NCBI RefSeq assembly: GCF_030272615.1
Contig: NC_081412.1
Span: forward strand, 694,098,083 to 694,162,082
Direction: 5' to 3'
DNA: 64,000 nucleotides
From: Cryptomeria japonica
Taxonomy: Eukaryota > Streptophyta > Pinopsida > Cupressales > Cupressaceae
Within the stretch, counting starts at the first letter, position 1. Every line of letters starts with the position of its first letter. Position numbers and translations under genes: made by a program. The notes below the pieces were generated by a model that ran no database searches, was not told where the DNA came from, and saw only the letters and a program-made list of their open reading frames with translations. Below are positions 1 to 10,335 of the stretch, piece by piece.

Positions 1-1184
1 GGCAACATGAATGGAGTGCCTTTGAAACCAAAAACTCTAAAAATAGTTGAGACTAGGTATAGATAAATTTCACCCCAATTGTGAACAATCTTTATGCTTT
101 CTGCAAATTCTTTTGGTCTAATGAATTCCAAGAGAACCTTGGAGATTCTTGGGTTCTCTGAGCAGAGGAGAGTCCTGATCTTGGATGCAAACTATTTATC
201 AAACTTCAAGAAATTAGCATCCTATCTATCCCATGACAAGACCATACTCCATAGTTGCACTAGCATCTTTTCTCCTTCCTTCTCATTGATAAGGTCCAGT
301 CCACTGGTAAAGTAATCACCTCCTTTGAACAGAAACAGATGCATCAGGAGTGAGTACCATCTAAAAGGCCTATCCACCTTTCCATTCTTTATTCCTACTA
401 ACCCTCCATGGATAGCATCAGCAATGAAAGAAGCATAATCAAATGTTACTACAAGGGAAGGATTCAAAATCTGAGCAATCATTAGCAAGTAATGATTGGG
501 CATATTTGCTTCAACATCTTCTCCCAAAACTTGGTAGAGTGACCAATACATTCCCTTAGCCCTAAGTGTGAACAAATTTAATGAGAAGGGCTCTTCTGTG
601 TTGGGTCCTACAACTGTCAACCCACCTATCTTCACAACATATTTCTTAAGAGGCCCACTCCTAAGGTTATTTCTCTATGCACTGTATATTTGAGCTAATG
701 ATTTAAAGTTTATGGGTTCCAAAAAATTTGTAAACTCATTGAGCCCAAAGGCACTTCTGAACTCTTTAGTATTAATTTCAATAAGGGCTTTTCCATTTAT
801 ATCCCTAATGCTTCTGGTAACTGGATCATAATTGTGTGCAATTTGAGTCAATAGATCCATGTCCATGAATACCCCTAGAACTACCAACTTTCCTACATCT
901 AACTCCCATATGCTATTTTGTGGGGCCAGAGAATTCCTCATTCCAAATCCAACCTTGAATAACCCCAACCCAGACAATTCGACTTGCGGATCTCTCAACC
1001 AATTGCCCTTGTCATATAGCCCTTCTCCTATCTTCAAAGGAGGAGCTCTAGGCACTAGCTCTTTTACTTTTGAGGCCTGGTTAGTTGACAATGTCAACTG
1101 CTCAAGAAAAGAATCACAAATGGCCCTCTCCTGATAATTAACCTTCCCAAAAAACTCTCTCCTAGGTACCATTTGAAAATGCAA
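1..1184 (-). pseudogene. LTR-borne ORF (ORF0) of TE-A, left copy, partial
   Basis: Minus-strand reading starts MHFQMVPRREFF at 1184 and runs to the window edge with one break near 640-670. It is nearly the same protein as that at 31802-32780. I do not recognise a family. The visible part is soluble-looking with no zinc knuckle or catalytic motif. It has conserved-looking blocks such as GLNEFTNFLEPINF and VTFDYASFIADAIH. Two copies with mainly synonymous-looking or transition changes argue that this was once a real protein. It could be an Ogre-style ORF upstream of gag, but here it lies in the terminal repeat. Confidence 0.6.
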
Positions 1185-1539
1185 GCAATCAAAAAACTAC
1201 CCCAAAATGGTTAAGCGATGAATCAAGACCTTAATTAAAACACTATAAAGCAATTACCACACAGGAGTACAAGAAAACCTAATTTTATCTCAAAGGAATC
1301 TTCCCTGCAACTGAATTGACTCGCTCTATATCTAAAGACAAAAGCTCTATGTCTTCTCTTCTGTAACAATTCTTCTGAATGATACCCTTACTCAATCGAC
1401 AAGAGATCATATATGGTACCTAGGGTCTTAACTGCAACATTGATTCCGCATGCTTCGACCGTCCCTTCAGAATTGATTTCATGAGAGAATTCATATTTTT
1501 TGCTCCAATGGGCCACAACGTTCTTGCAATTCTTTCCTT

Positions 1540-3010
1540 TCACTTTTTTGTTGTTTCACGAAGCATAACCTTCAGGCAATTTCTATAAGTGAAATCACGC
1601 CAATCGTCTGATCAAAAGAAACTTGATCGGCCATTATACTGACTTAACAGTCTTACCTTCGCACTGGGCCCCACCTCCTTTTCGCCATTTCACAGACTTT
1701 ATCTTTCGAGCACTTCTCCTTTGCAAAATAGCGCCAGACGTTAGATGGAACTCTAACTGGTCGGCCTTTAATTCTCACTGGGATTGCAGACATCTGTACT
1801 AACTACATCTTTACCTTAACTGCTAGCAGTCTTTCACTATTTCATGAAGCTTAAACATCTATCAACATCAGGCTGCAAAACAATGCGAAGCATTGGATCA
1901 GATTGGAGATGACCATCCTTTAAGGGAAGCTATTTATGCCTTCTTTGCTGACGCTACCTTTTACTGGTTATTGATTACCACGTGGCACTCAACCATTGGT
2001 TTTAGAAAACCGTTCCTGCCTAGTTCCACGTTGGCCACGTGTCTCTCCCTTTTACTGTCAGTTACACCTTGGTGGGCCTTTAGCTTCTTCTGAAACCATG
2101 TGTCCACTAACACATCACCATCTAGCCTTACACCTGGATGAACCTCTATTACTTTTGCTATTTCGTAAAGCATATCCTTCAAGCATCTTGCAACCGCGAA
2201 ATAGCACCGGCCATTGGATCAAAACAAAGTTGATCCTCTTTTAACCCTATGTTTTATCTGCATTTGGGGACGAAAAACCTTTTCACCATTTCGTAGAGTA
2301 TAAAGCACGAGCATCTTACCCTTGCAAATTCACATGGATCGTTTGATTATTTTCTACTTGCTCGGTGCTTAACCAGCTAAATAGACTCTGACAGATGTGG
2401 GCCCTCTGACTCAACCGCAAACACCTGGCATCTAGTCACTTTCAGAGCTGACATGTCAGTCTTTCATTTTTCAAGAGAAAATGCTGGGTTCTAATTAATT
2501 TTTACCACCTGCATCTGCCAGGTCACCTCTTATCCCACGGCATGACTCACCTCTGGGACCCACCTTCTCTTAACCCTTCGGATCCACCTCGCTAACTATT
2601 GTAGTCTTTGCCATGTGCAACCATCTCACTCACTTTCTAGACCAGTTGGACTGTCTACTTCGAGTGCCACATCATTTCACCATTTCGTGAAAGATAATTG
2701 TCAAGCATTTTCATCTTGTGAAACAACGCAAACCTTCAGATCAAATGGGACTTGATTGCCTTTTAGTCACTTAGAAAATCCTCACATACAGTGTCCCACC
2801 AAATGATTTTGCCATTTCGCGAAAGGTATTTCACTTGCAAGTTCAGGCTGCAAAACAACACCAGCCGTTGGATCTTGGACAAGATGAGACCTCTTTAAAC
2901 CTTACCAAAGTCGCTATTTTGAATGCAAAGCCTTTTTGCCATTTTGCGGGTCTTAAACCATGCGCAACTTCGCCTAGCAAAATAGCGAAAACCATAGATC
3001 TTCCTGAGAG
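1540..3010. repeat. Diverged repeats with TTTCGCGAAA-like cores in TE-A U3 (left copy)
   Basis: About eight degenerate units share CCATTTCGCGAA, then a C-rich stretch, then GCGAAATAGCG, then CGTTGGATCAAA. Units begin near 1545, 1683, 1836, 2158, 2283, 2682, 2812 and 2938. The best core is the palindrome TTTCGCGAAA at 2815-2824, which fits the E2F site consensus. The matching array in the other copy is at about 33120-34600, where many CG pairs have become TG or CA. Confidence 0.6.
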
Positions 3011-3335
3011 ATGCGCACCACTTACTGGGCCCGACAACATTATGGGGGAAATATATATGGCGTAAAATTTTAGGATTAATTCAAATGACCGCTTAGGCAA
3101 ATGACAAGGGGGGACACTTTCGCCAAACCTGAGACCCATTACTTAAGTGGATAAAGTAACAAGGAAATAGAAACTATAGGGTTTTTGATAACACATTAAG
3201 CAATTTTAAAACTAAAAACCCTAAACCCTTAAGACCTAACACAGAGCTGAACCAATTGCTAGCATGTCTAATTTAAAATTTCAAAATCATAGCCAATTAT
3301 GGGAAAGGAAAACCCATTTTTAAACAATGATAACA

Positions 3336-3719
3336 GCGGCTCTGACTGGGGATGGTTGATTGCAAGATCAATGCGAGAAAACTTAGAAACTCTGGAGAAA
3401 CAGACCAAAACACAGACCCAAACAGAAAAATAGGGAAGAAACAAAATATGTACAAACAAGGACCTATTGTGCATGGACATCAAGAGAAATAATATTTCAG
3501 GAATTGTTCATGCACTGGAAATTCCTATACTTCATCATTCATATTCTTCACAAAATATGAATCCTTACCATTTAAGTAATAGACCACAAAAGGGCCAGTC
3601 CATAATGATTCAATTTTTTTATGTTTTCCCTTGTCTTGTCCTTTTTCATTCCACTGAAGAACCATGTTATCAATTTGAAACTTCCTTAATGATGTCCTTT
3701 TATCAAAAAGGTATTTGGA
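3336..3719. other. TE-A 3' untranslated stretch between integrase and 3' repeat
   Basis: No coding signal is seen. On the minus strand this would hold the polypurine tract next to 3335, but the adjoining bases are not purine-rich. Short T-rich runs occur near 3610-3650. Confidence 0.4.
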
Positions 3720-4740
3720 CTACAATTGGATCTTCTGATTTCTTTTGTGAGCTAAAGCTCCAAGCTCTTCCACCTCCACAATTTGGATCATTCTATCTTC
3801 CATAGGTTCAGATAGCTCCATATCCTCATTTTGCAAGAACTTGTAAACTGGAAGAAGGTTGTTCACTGGCAATCTGACCTGAGCACCATAAACCAGTTCA
3901 AAAGGGGACATTCCAATGGCCTTTTTAACTATTATTCTATCCACCCACAAAGCTAACTTCAATTTTTGATCCCAAATCTTTTATTTTCTTCCAGGATTTT
4001 CTTGATGATAGTCAAAAGGCTTTTATTGTTGGATTCTGCTTGTCCATTCCCCTGAGGGTGATAAGGTGAAGAGTAAGACATGAGTATTCCATGACTGGTA
4101 CAAAAGCCTTTAAACTCTTCTGACCTGAAACACATGGCATTATCAATCACCAATTTTGCAGGTATTCCAGATCTGGTTACAACATTATCCATTAGGAAAT
4201 CAATGACAACCTTACTTGTAGCTCTTCTTGTAGGAATAGATTCTATCCATTTAGTGAAATATTCAGTGGCTACTATGATCCATCTATGACCTCTTCCTGA
4301 CCTCTCAACAATCTCTCCAATAAAATCAATTCCCCACTGGACAAAAGGGGCTTCCACTGTGACTAGATCTAGGGGCAAGGTTCCTTCATATTTTAGCTTG
4401 GACGAAAATTTTTGACAGGGGTCACATTTCCAAACATATGCATGAGTATCTTTGAACAAGGTAGGCCAATAGTATCCTACCTGAATTATCTTACCAGCAG
4501 TGGTCTTAGCAGAGTAGTGGCCCCCACACACTCCATCATGCATTTCAGTCAATACTCGTTTAGCCTGGAATTCATCCAAACACATTAGTAATTCTCCATC
4601 TCTTTTTCTCCAGAATAGATCACATTGAATGAGCACATATTTTTGGGACTTGAGTTTCAGAGTTCTTTTTTGATTATGTGTAATTCCTTCTGAGAATGCA
4701 GCATCTCTTAGGAATCTGACTACCTCTAAGTACCAAGGTT
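3720..4740 (-). pseudogene. TE-A integrase domain (Ty3/gypsy type)
   Basis: This would insert the element cDNA into chromosomes. The minus reading shows the HHCC zinc-binding module (HDGVCGGHY, then WKCDPCQKF) followed by the catalytic core. The first Asp is in QWGIDFIGE and the second in VIDNAMCF, where most relatives have TDNG. The Glu is in HPQGNGQAE. After the core a single-base loss near 3985 shifts the frame, and the reading continues in another frame at 3962-3720 with the typical block GMSPFELVYG. The chromodomain seen in chromoviruses is not visible, as expected for the Tat lineage. The frameshift makes the copy non-functional. Confidence 0.85.
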
Positions 4741-6240
4741 GTCTTTCAATACTAGTGACTGAAGTATCTTTGATTTCAACATTAATAAGATTAGACTTAG
4801 TCATGAGCTTAGCCAGACCTAGACCTCTTACCAATTTGGTAATCTTTATCTTCAAGTCAAATTCTTGGATTCTATTAATACATCTACATCTTTTCCTGGT
4901 AACTTCAAACTGGGACAGAATATCCTTAACTACAACATGTGGGACATAGGCAATGATATTTGCATTCACCAGATATGGCCTAAAAGCCTTGACAACTTTA
5001 ACCAAAGCACAAGCTTGTTTCTCCATGGTCTCATATTTTAGTTCTGCTGCTTGCAAAGACTTGTTGTAGAAGGCTATGGGATGTTCATATCCCTCATTAT
5101 CCTTTTGTAATAACATTGCAGCTATTGTATGATATGAAGCAAAGGAAAACAAAGAAAAAGGCTTACTGTAATCAGGAGATTTCAGCACTGGTCCTTCCTG
5201 AATGGCTTTCTTAATCTCAACAAAAGCCTTTGAGGCTTCTTGATCCCAACAAAATTTGGTATCCTTCTTGAGCAACTTGACAATAGGCTTCACTATCTCT
5301 GCAAAGTTTGCAATGAAACTCCTAACAAAATTCACTTTGCCTAGAAAGGATTGAATATCTTTTATATTCTTAGGTTTAGACACCTTATTTATTACCTCAA
5401 TTCTTTCAGGGTCTATCCTTACCCCTTCCTTGGAAACAATATGTCCCAATAGTTTTCCTTCAGTAACTCCAAAATGACATTTTTTGGGATTTAGTGAAAC
5501 ACCAAATTCCAAGGCTTTACTGAATACCTTTTCCAGATGTCCACAATGATCTTTAGCCCTTTTGGACAAATAGGTTAGGTCATCTTGATAGACCACCATG
5601 ATAACATTAATGAACTCCTTGAAAGCTACATCCATTGCTCTCTGAAATGTAGCTCCAACATTCTTCAATCCGAATGGCATTCTCACATAGACATATGTCC
5701 CCCATGAAGTAGTGAAAGCAATTTTGAACTATTTAGATTCCTTCACCAACACTTGATTGTATCCTGAAAAACCATCCATCATGGAAAAAAGATCACAACC
5801 TGTTACCCTTTGCAACATAGCTTCCGTATTGGGAGAAGAGTAGTTGTCCTTCAAAGAAGCAACATTTAGATTTCTGAAATCTACACACAATCTAATGTCC
5901 CCATTCTTCTTTCTTATTGGGACTAGATTGGAGACCCATGAAGAATGCCTTATTGGTTTGATAATCCCCCCTTCTCTCAATTTGGTCAAATCTTGCTGCA
6001 TTTTAGTTTCCAATAGGGGATTAATGGGTCTTTGTTTCTATCTAAAAGGCTTAGCATCTGGAAGTAGAGGAACTTCATGCTGAAAAAGATCTTGTCTATA
6101 TGCCTTTAGGTCCTCATAAGACCAAGCAAAAACATGTTTATACTTCTTCAATAAATTAATAAGGTTAATCTCAACATGAGGGGGTAATTTCTTTCCAATT
6201 TATACTAACTTAGGGGATGATTCAGTCCCCAGGTTTACCT
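4741..6240 (-). pseudogene. TE-A reverse transcriptase and degenerate RNase H
   Basis: This is the polymerase part of pol. The pre-RT block FAWSYEDLKAYRQDLF is near 6150. RT motifs follow: RKKNGDIRLCVDFRNLN, MMDGFSGYNQ and MPFGLKNVGATFQRAM. The catalytic box reads VYQDDLTYLSK, that is Y-Q-D-D instead of the usual Y-M/L/V-D-D. A stop sits near 5730. The following classical RNase H region reads FSLFSFASYHTIAAML, where active relatives have TDAS, so its first catalytic Asp is missing. In the Tat lineage this old RNase H is thought to be replaced functionally by the archaeal-type domain, found here at 6422-7063. Confidence 0.88.
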
Positions 6241-6421
6241 CCTCTAGCTCTTCCAACTTGGTGGTAGACTACTAATGTAAGTGACTGTCAATATAACTGA
6301 ACATGCTTTCTAGCTCTACCAACCCTTTAGGTATTTCATTTGTTTCCAATTGGACCAACTCATTTCCAAACACTGTTTCTCTATTATCAACCACCTCCAC
6401 TAGTGCATTGCAATCAATCTT

Positions 6422-7063
6422 CTATCCATCATAATCATCAACACATTTGATGAACCTAAGAATGTCTTCATCATCAGCAAAAACTTGCCAATTGTACACA
6501 TTGTCAGGAATAACAAGCCTAGATTTTATTTCCATAGTGGAAATACAAGTTAATGTTGCATCATCGTTCTTCAAGGCAACATTAGCTAAGAAATCTGCCA
6601 TAATATTCTTTGACTGCTCTATCCAATTAATAGAAAATGCACTGAAATGCTCAATAACATCTTGAACCGCATGCTTATATCTCTTTAATCTATCATTCTT
6701 GGATGCATATTTGGCTCTCACTTGAGATACAACCAATTCTAAATCCCCTAACACTATCAATAGCTAGATTCCATGCTTCTTTGCAACTTCAAGCCCCAGC
6801 AATAGAGCTTCATACTCTGCAATGTTATTTGTGTATTGGAAGGCCAATAAGAATGAATACTTGAAAGTTATACCTAATGGGGATACAAAAAGATCCCCTG
6901 TTCTAGATCCTTCTTTAGAGCAAGCTCCATCAAAATTCATCTGCCATAAACCATACTGTTGTTCTTCTAATTCGACTACAATGGGGTTAGTATTCTTCAA
7001 TTGGGGTAAAATTGGTTGAAGTCTAAAGTTGTCAAGATCTACATCAATCATACAATTGAGCAT
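6422..7063 (-). pseudogene. TE-A archaeal-type RNase H, located before RT
   Basis: The minus reading shows WQMNFDGACSKEGS with the first Asp, then NNIAEYEALLLGL with the Glu, then VLGDLELVVSQV with the second Asp, and a tail with NIMADFLANVA. This is the extra archaeal-type RNase H that marks the Tat lineage. It lies between protease and RT, whereas TE-B has it after the classical RNase H. One stop interrupts it near 6762. The catalytic Asp/Glu/Asp positions are kept, unlike in the classical RNase H of the same element. Confidence 0.82.
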
Positions 7064-7120
7064 ATTAGGGTTTACATTTTCAATTACCCTAGGAGCTCTT
7101 GGCTCTCTGTATAATTTGAC

Positions 7121-7675
7121 CTAATTTCCATTGATTGGAATGGTGGCATAGGATAAGTCCAGTTGAACATTTCCTCCTACTGCTGCTGCCCACTGCTTGG
7201 AAAGTAACATACTATAATGGGGTTTGGTATCAGTAACAATAACATCCATTTTATAGGTTGCCTCAAGGAATGCTGCTATCTTTACTTCAACATCTTTCAT
7301 TGTACCTATCACAGGTACTTCCTTGTTATCCATGGCATAGCATTTCCCATACACAGTGGTTATAGACAATCCTAATTCTTTCACAACACCATAGGGCATT
7401 ACATTAGCAGTAGCTCCTGAATCTATCATGTAGTTTTTAATCAACCAGTTATTTACTAACAAAGTAACATAGAAAGGGTCTACCTATGAAGGCTCTTGAG
7501 TGATAGTGGTCCCAACATAGACCACTGGGGTTTGGAACTCTTGATTCTTTCCAATTCTAGTTGAACCGGTGGGTAAGACTGTGTCACTATCAGATATACT
7601 AGAAAATAGAGACAAGGCTACATCCCTATGTTTTTTAATCTTCAGTAGTTCTACTAATGGGATAGTGACCTTCAT
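7121..7675 (-). pseudogene. TE-A aspartic protease region
   Basis: This cleaves the gag-pol polyprotein in active elements. The minus reading contains the active-site block YMIDSGATANVMPYGVV (Asp-Ser-Gly-Ala), then a flap-like stretch with VPVIGTMKDVEVKI and a later YSMLLSKQWAAAVGG. The protein is in the same frame as the following RNase H and RT. A stop near 7484 separates an upstream linker (7675-7484). The retropepsin-like call rests on the DSGA motif, the length and the position between gag and pol. Confidence 0.8.
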
Positions 7676-7899
7676 CTAAGTAAGAGCTTGAGCCATGTCA
7701 AATGTAGAACTATTTCTTGTTTCAATACTAGCTCTAACTCTTTCTGTCTTGAGCTAACTTACTTTTTTCACCATGGTAGCTCCTTGTACATCACCAATAT
7801 CTATACTCTTGGGTACATCCTTGACCTATTCCTTCTTTTCTTGACCAGCCTTAGGAACAGTAGTAGCACTACCTGTTGCCCCCTTTTGGGTGGTCTCTT

Positions 7900-8789
7900 T
7901 TATGAACATGGAACCAGGTTCACCCTGATCGGTGTCCTTCTTGGTGCTTCTTTTTTATAGTTGTATTTTGCTTTGGCAATGGCAGCTTTAGTGATATTTT
8001 TGACTTCTTCCTCACTAGCCCTTCTAAGATGAACCTCTTCATCCTCAATTGTTACCACATTCAATGTAGGATACCAATCTAAGGTTAATTGTCCTTGAAC
8101 AAACCTCTCATTTTCTAGCACATCGCTGTATTCACTTTGCACAGACTCCTCATCACTTTCTATGATGGTTTCAAACATATTGATGTCAAGCCCAGCCTCT
8201 TGTCTCATGGAGTATTTTCTATATTATGGATAGTTTTCCCTTTCAAGGGATCTGGAGTGTCCTGATTTTGGGCAATCTTGGGCTTCTCATTTTGGGGTTT
8301 TCCATCTTTCCAGTTGGTATTGTATGGCATGTCATGCAATCTAGGGGGTCTATCTTGCCAATTATAATGAGGTTTGTCATTTTTGTTTACCTTGGCAGTA
8401 AAATACTTCATTGCAATAACCAATTTCTCTATCTTATCATCCTCCTTAGCAACTTTATTAGGTTGCTATTTTGTTTCCTGCCATAATCTACCATCTGTTC
8501 TTCTTCCTAACTTCCTGGATGCTTTTCTATTACTTTCTACATTAATGGCAATTCTAAAAGCATCTCTCAAGTTATGTGGATTCTTATCTCTTAGGATATA
8601 AGCCATCTTAGAATCAAATGCATTGTAATAAGTATTTAAACACATGTTATCATCTAACCTCATCACTTGATACAATCTGTGCATGGCCTTTTGGAGTCGA
8701 GCATTAAAATCAGTGACCATTTCATTATCAGACTTTCTGATATTATTGAATTCATTGAGCATGAAGCTCACATTAGTCTTGTCACCATA
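7900..8789 (-). pseudogene. TE-A gag, 3' half (after the TE-B insertion)
   Basis: This continues the gag reading from 26549. Just inside the junction the protein runs KQYGDKTNVSFMLNEF, the usual gag-core transition, followed by FNARLQKAMHRLYQVM. The next stretch is lysine-rich, then an acidic part with ESDEESVQSEYSD. Frames change near 8206 and again between 7900 and 7675, so at least two indels exist. No classical CCHC knuckle is seen in the readable part. Before TE-B landed it was continuous with 26549-27988. Confidence 0.75.
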
Positions 8790-8794
8790 CTGCT
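8790..8794. repeat. TE-B target-site duplication, left copy
   Basis: CTGCT directly precedes the TGTAGACACC start of the 5' LTR. The same five bases follow the 3' LTR at 26549-26553. A perfect 5-bp duplication is normal for gypsy integrase and fixes both ends of TE-B. Confidence 0.95.
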
Positions 8795-9091
8795 TGTAGA
8801 CACCTAAAAATGGTCAATGCTTGCGGAGTCATACTTTAACATTTGCACATTGCCTCATTTTAGGTTTTTGCATCGCATTAACATTTCTCCTATGATTCGT
8901 ACTTGGTTTTTATCATTTGCGAACATCGAGTCATTCTTCTACATTCTTCATTTATCTCGCTCTCAAATTTGGTCTTGTCGACAACACTATCCAGTCATGA
9001 TTTTAATCGATCTTATCCTATTGCATCAATGTGCCTGCTTATTTGTCATCATTTTGGACATCGTCAATCCTAATTAGGGTTTTGTCCTCCT

Positions 9092-9335
9092 GTCAATCTT
9101 GCAATCAATTTATCATCGATCATTGTCCTCTTATCAATCTTGTCGTTTAACGATCGATTTGTCATTGGGCGTTGTCATGTTCGATCTTGTCATTTTGCGA
9201 TCGATTCGTCATTGATCGTGGTCATTTTCAATCCTGTCATTTTGCAATCTATTTATCATCAACTCTTGTCATCCTGTTTGATCTTGTCATTTTATGATCG
9301 ATTTGTCATCGATCGTTGTCCGTCTCAAATATGTC
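9092..9335 (+). repeat. Minisatellite in TE-B LTR (GATCGATTTGTCAT units)
   Basis: Five to six diverged units of about 45 bp share TCAATCTTGTCATTTTGCGA then TCGATTTGTCATCGATCGTT. The same array is in the 3' LTR at about 25322-25560. Its units differ more between LTRs than the rest of the LTR does. GATCGAT-type palindromes recur in each unit. Confidence 0.75.
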
Positions 9336-9961
9336 AATTTGGATCAATTTGTCATTGTTCCTCGTCAATTGGCGCATTTTCTTAATCAAATCATTTATCA
9401 CATTGGTCATTTATCAATCCAAAATCTAATCATGAAGTCAATTATCTTTCATCAAGACCTAATTTGTCTTCTAGGGTTTCGTGATTTAATCATTTAAGCT
9501 GGTTTGTCATTTCTTCCTTGAGGATTAATAAATTATTTATTTGTCCTAAGTCTTCTCATTGCAATTAAATGTTCATTTAATTGGCTAATTATTCCTCTTT
9601 GTGAATTAATTAATAAATGATAAATTATTAATTAATTTACCTAATTTCTAATTTTCTATCAATTTCTTAATTCCTAAATTCTTAATTCTCTAATTTTTCT
9701 ATTTTCTAATTCCTAATTTCAATTTCCTCCTATTTCTCTCCTAAATTCATGGAAATGACATGTCAATTTGTCATAAATTTGTCATAATTGACAATCAATC
9801 AATTTTGACATAGAAGTTGTCATAATTTGTCATAAATTATCAATCAACAAATTTTGCATAGAAAGTGCATAATTTGTCATAATTTGTCATAATTGACATA
9901 ATTGATTTGCAATTTCCATTTGAATTGAATCATGCTAATCTTGTCATCTCTCCAATTCTTT

Positions 9962-9969
9962 TATAAATT
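9962..9969 (+). promoter_or_regulatory. Candidate TATA box in TE-B 5' LTR
   Basis: TATAAATT lies about 340 bp before the LTR end and is conserved at 26198-26205 in the 3' LTR. Position and sequence suit the promoter of the element RNA; the transcription start was not identified. Confidence 0.5.
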
Positions 9970-10317
9970 GGATGATCTTCATCAATCAAGGCTAATAATT
10001 GGTAATCAGACTATCGAATTTACACTTCTAGTACTCTTGATCAAAAATCTTGTCTACTTGCTTTCAATTGTGTGTGTGCACTTGTAGGTGAGATCCACAA
10101 CCAAACCATTTGAAGAGGAAAGAAGAACAATGGAGCCGCATGAAGGAGCATTCAAATCACATCTTTGGTTTGCATAATCTTTGCTTTTGAATGTTTTTAT
10201 TTCATGTTTCTATTGAGTGTTGTTTAGGATAGATCATTGCAAAGAATGCATTTGTGATTGAGCTATTATTCATATTACTTGTTTGTGATGATTTCCTATT
10301 TCCTAACATACATTAAT

Positions 10318-10335
10318 TGGTGAACCCAACATGAA
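10318..10335 (+). other. TE-B primer binding site candidate
   Basis: TGGTGAACCCAACATGAA begins five bases after the LTR end at 10312. TGG is the expected start, complementary to a tRNA CCA end. I cannot assign the tRNA with confidence. It is neither the initiator-Met site used by the copia elements here nor the TGGCGACTC motif of TE-A. Confidence 0.6.

Larger units (their letters stand above)
1..3335 (-). repeat. TE-A 3' LTR-like repeat, truncated by window start
   Basis: This matches 31610-34930 in the same orientation along its whole visible length. On the minus strand it begins TGTTATCATT at 3335, so it has the expected TG start. It contains about 2.1 kb without coding potential (positions 3335-1185) and then the N-terminal part of the same ORF found in the other copy. 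No clear polypurine tract precedes it at 3336-3360, which weakens the simple LTR reading. The alternative is a tandem element dimer sharing an LTR followed by its leader ORF. Confidence 0.75.
8795..10312 (+). repeat. TE-B 5' LTR
   Basis: It starts TGTAGACACC and ends CTAACATACA. It contains a minisatellite near 9092-9335 and an AT-rich block of palindromes near 9525-9660. A TATA box candidate TATAAATT is at 9962-9969. A run of TTTGTCATAATTG repeats lies at 9750-9900. It is repeated at 25027-26548 with about 2% differences, mostly transitions. Confidence 0.95.

Noticed and set aside
3467-3805. 112-codon plus ORF at the TE-A 3' end
   Set aside because: Overlaps the antisense integrase C-terminus and has no domain of its own.
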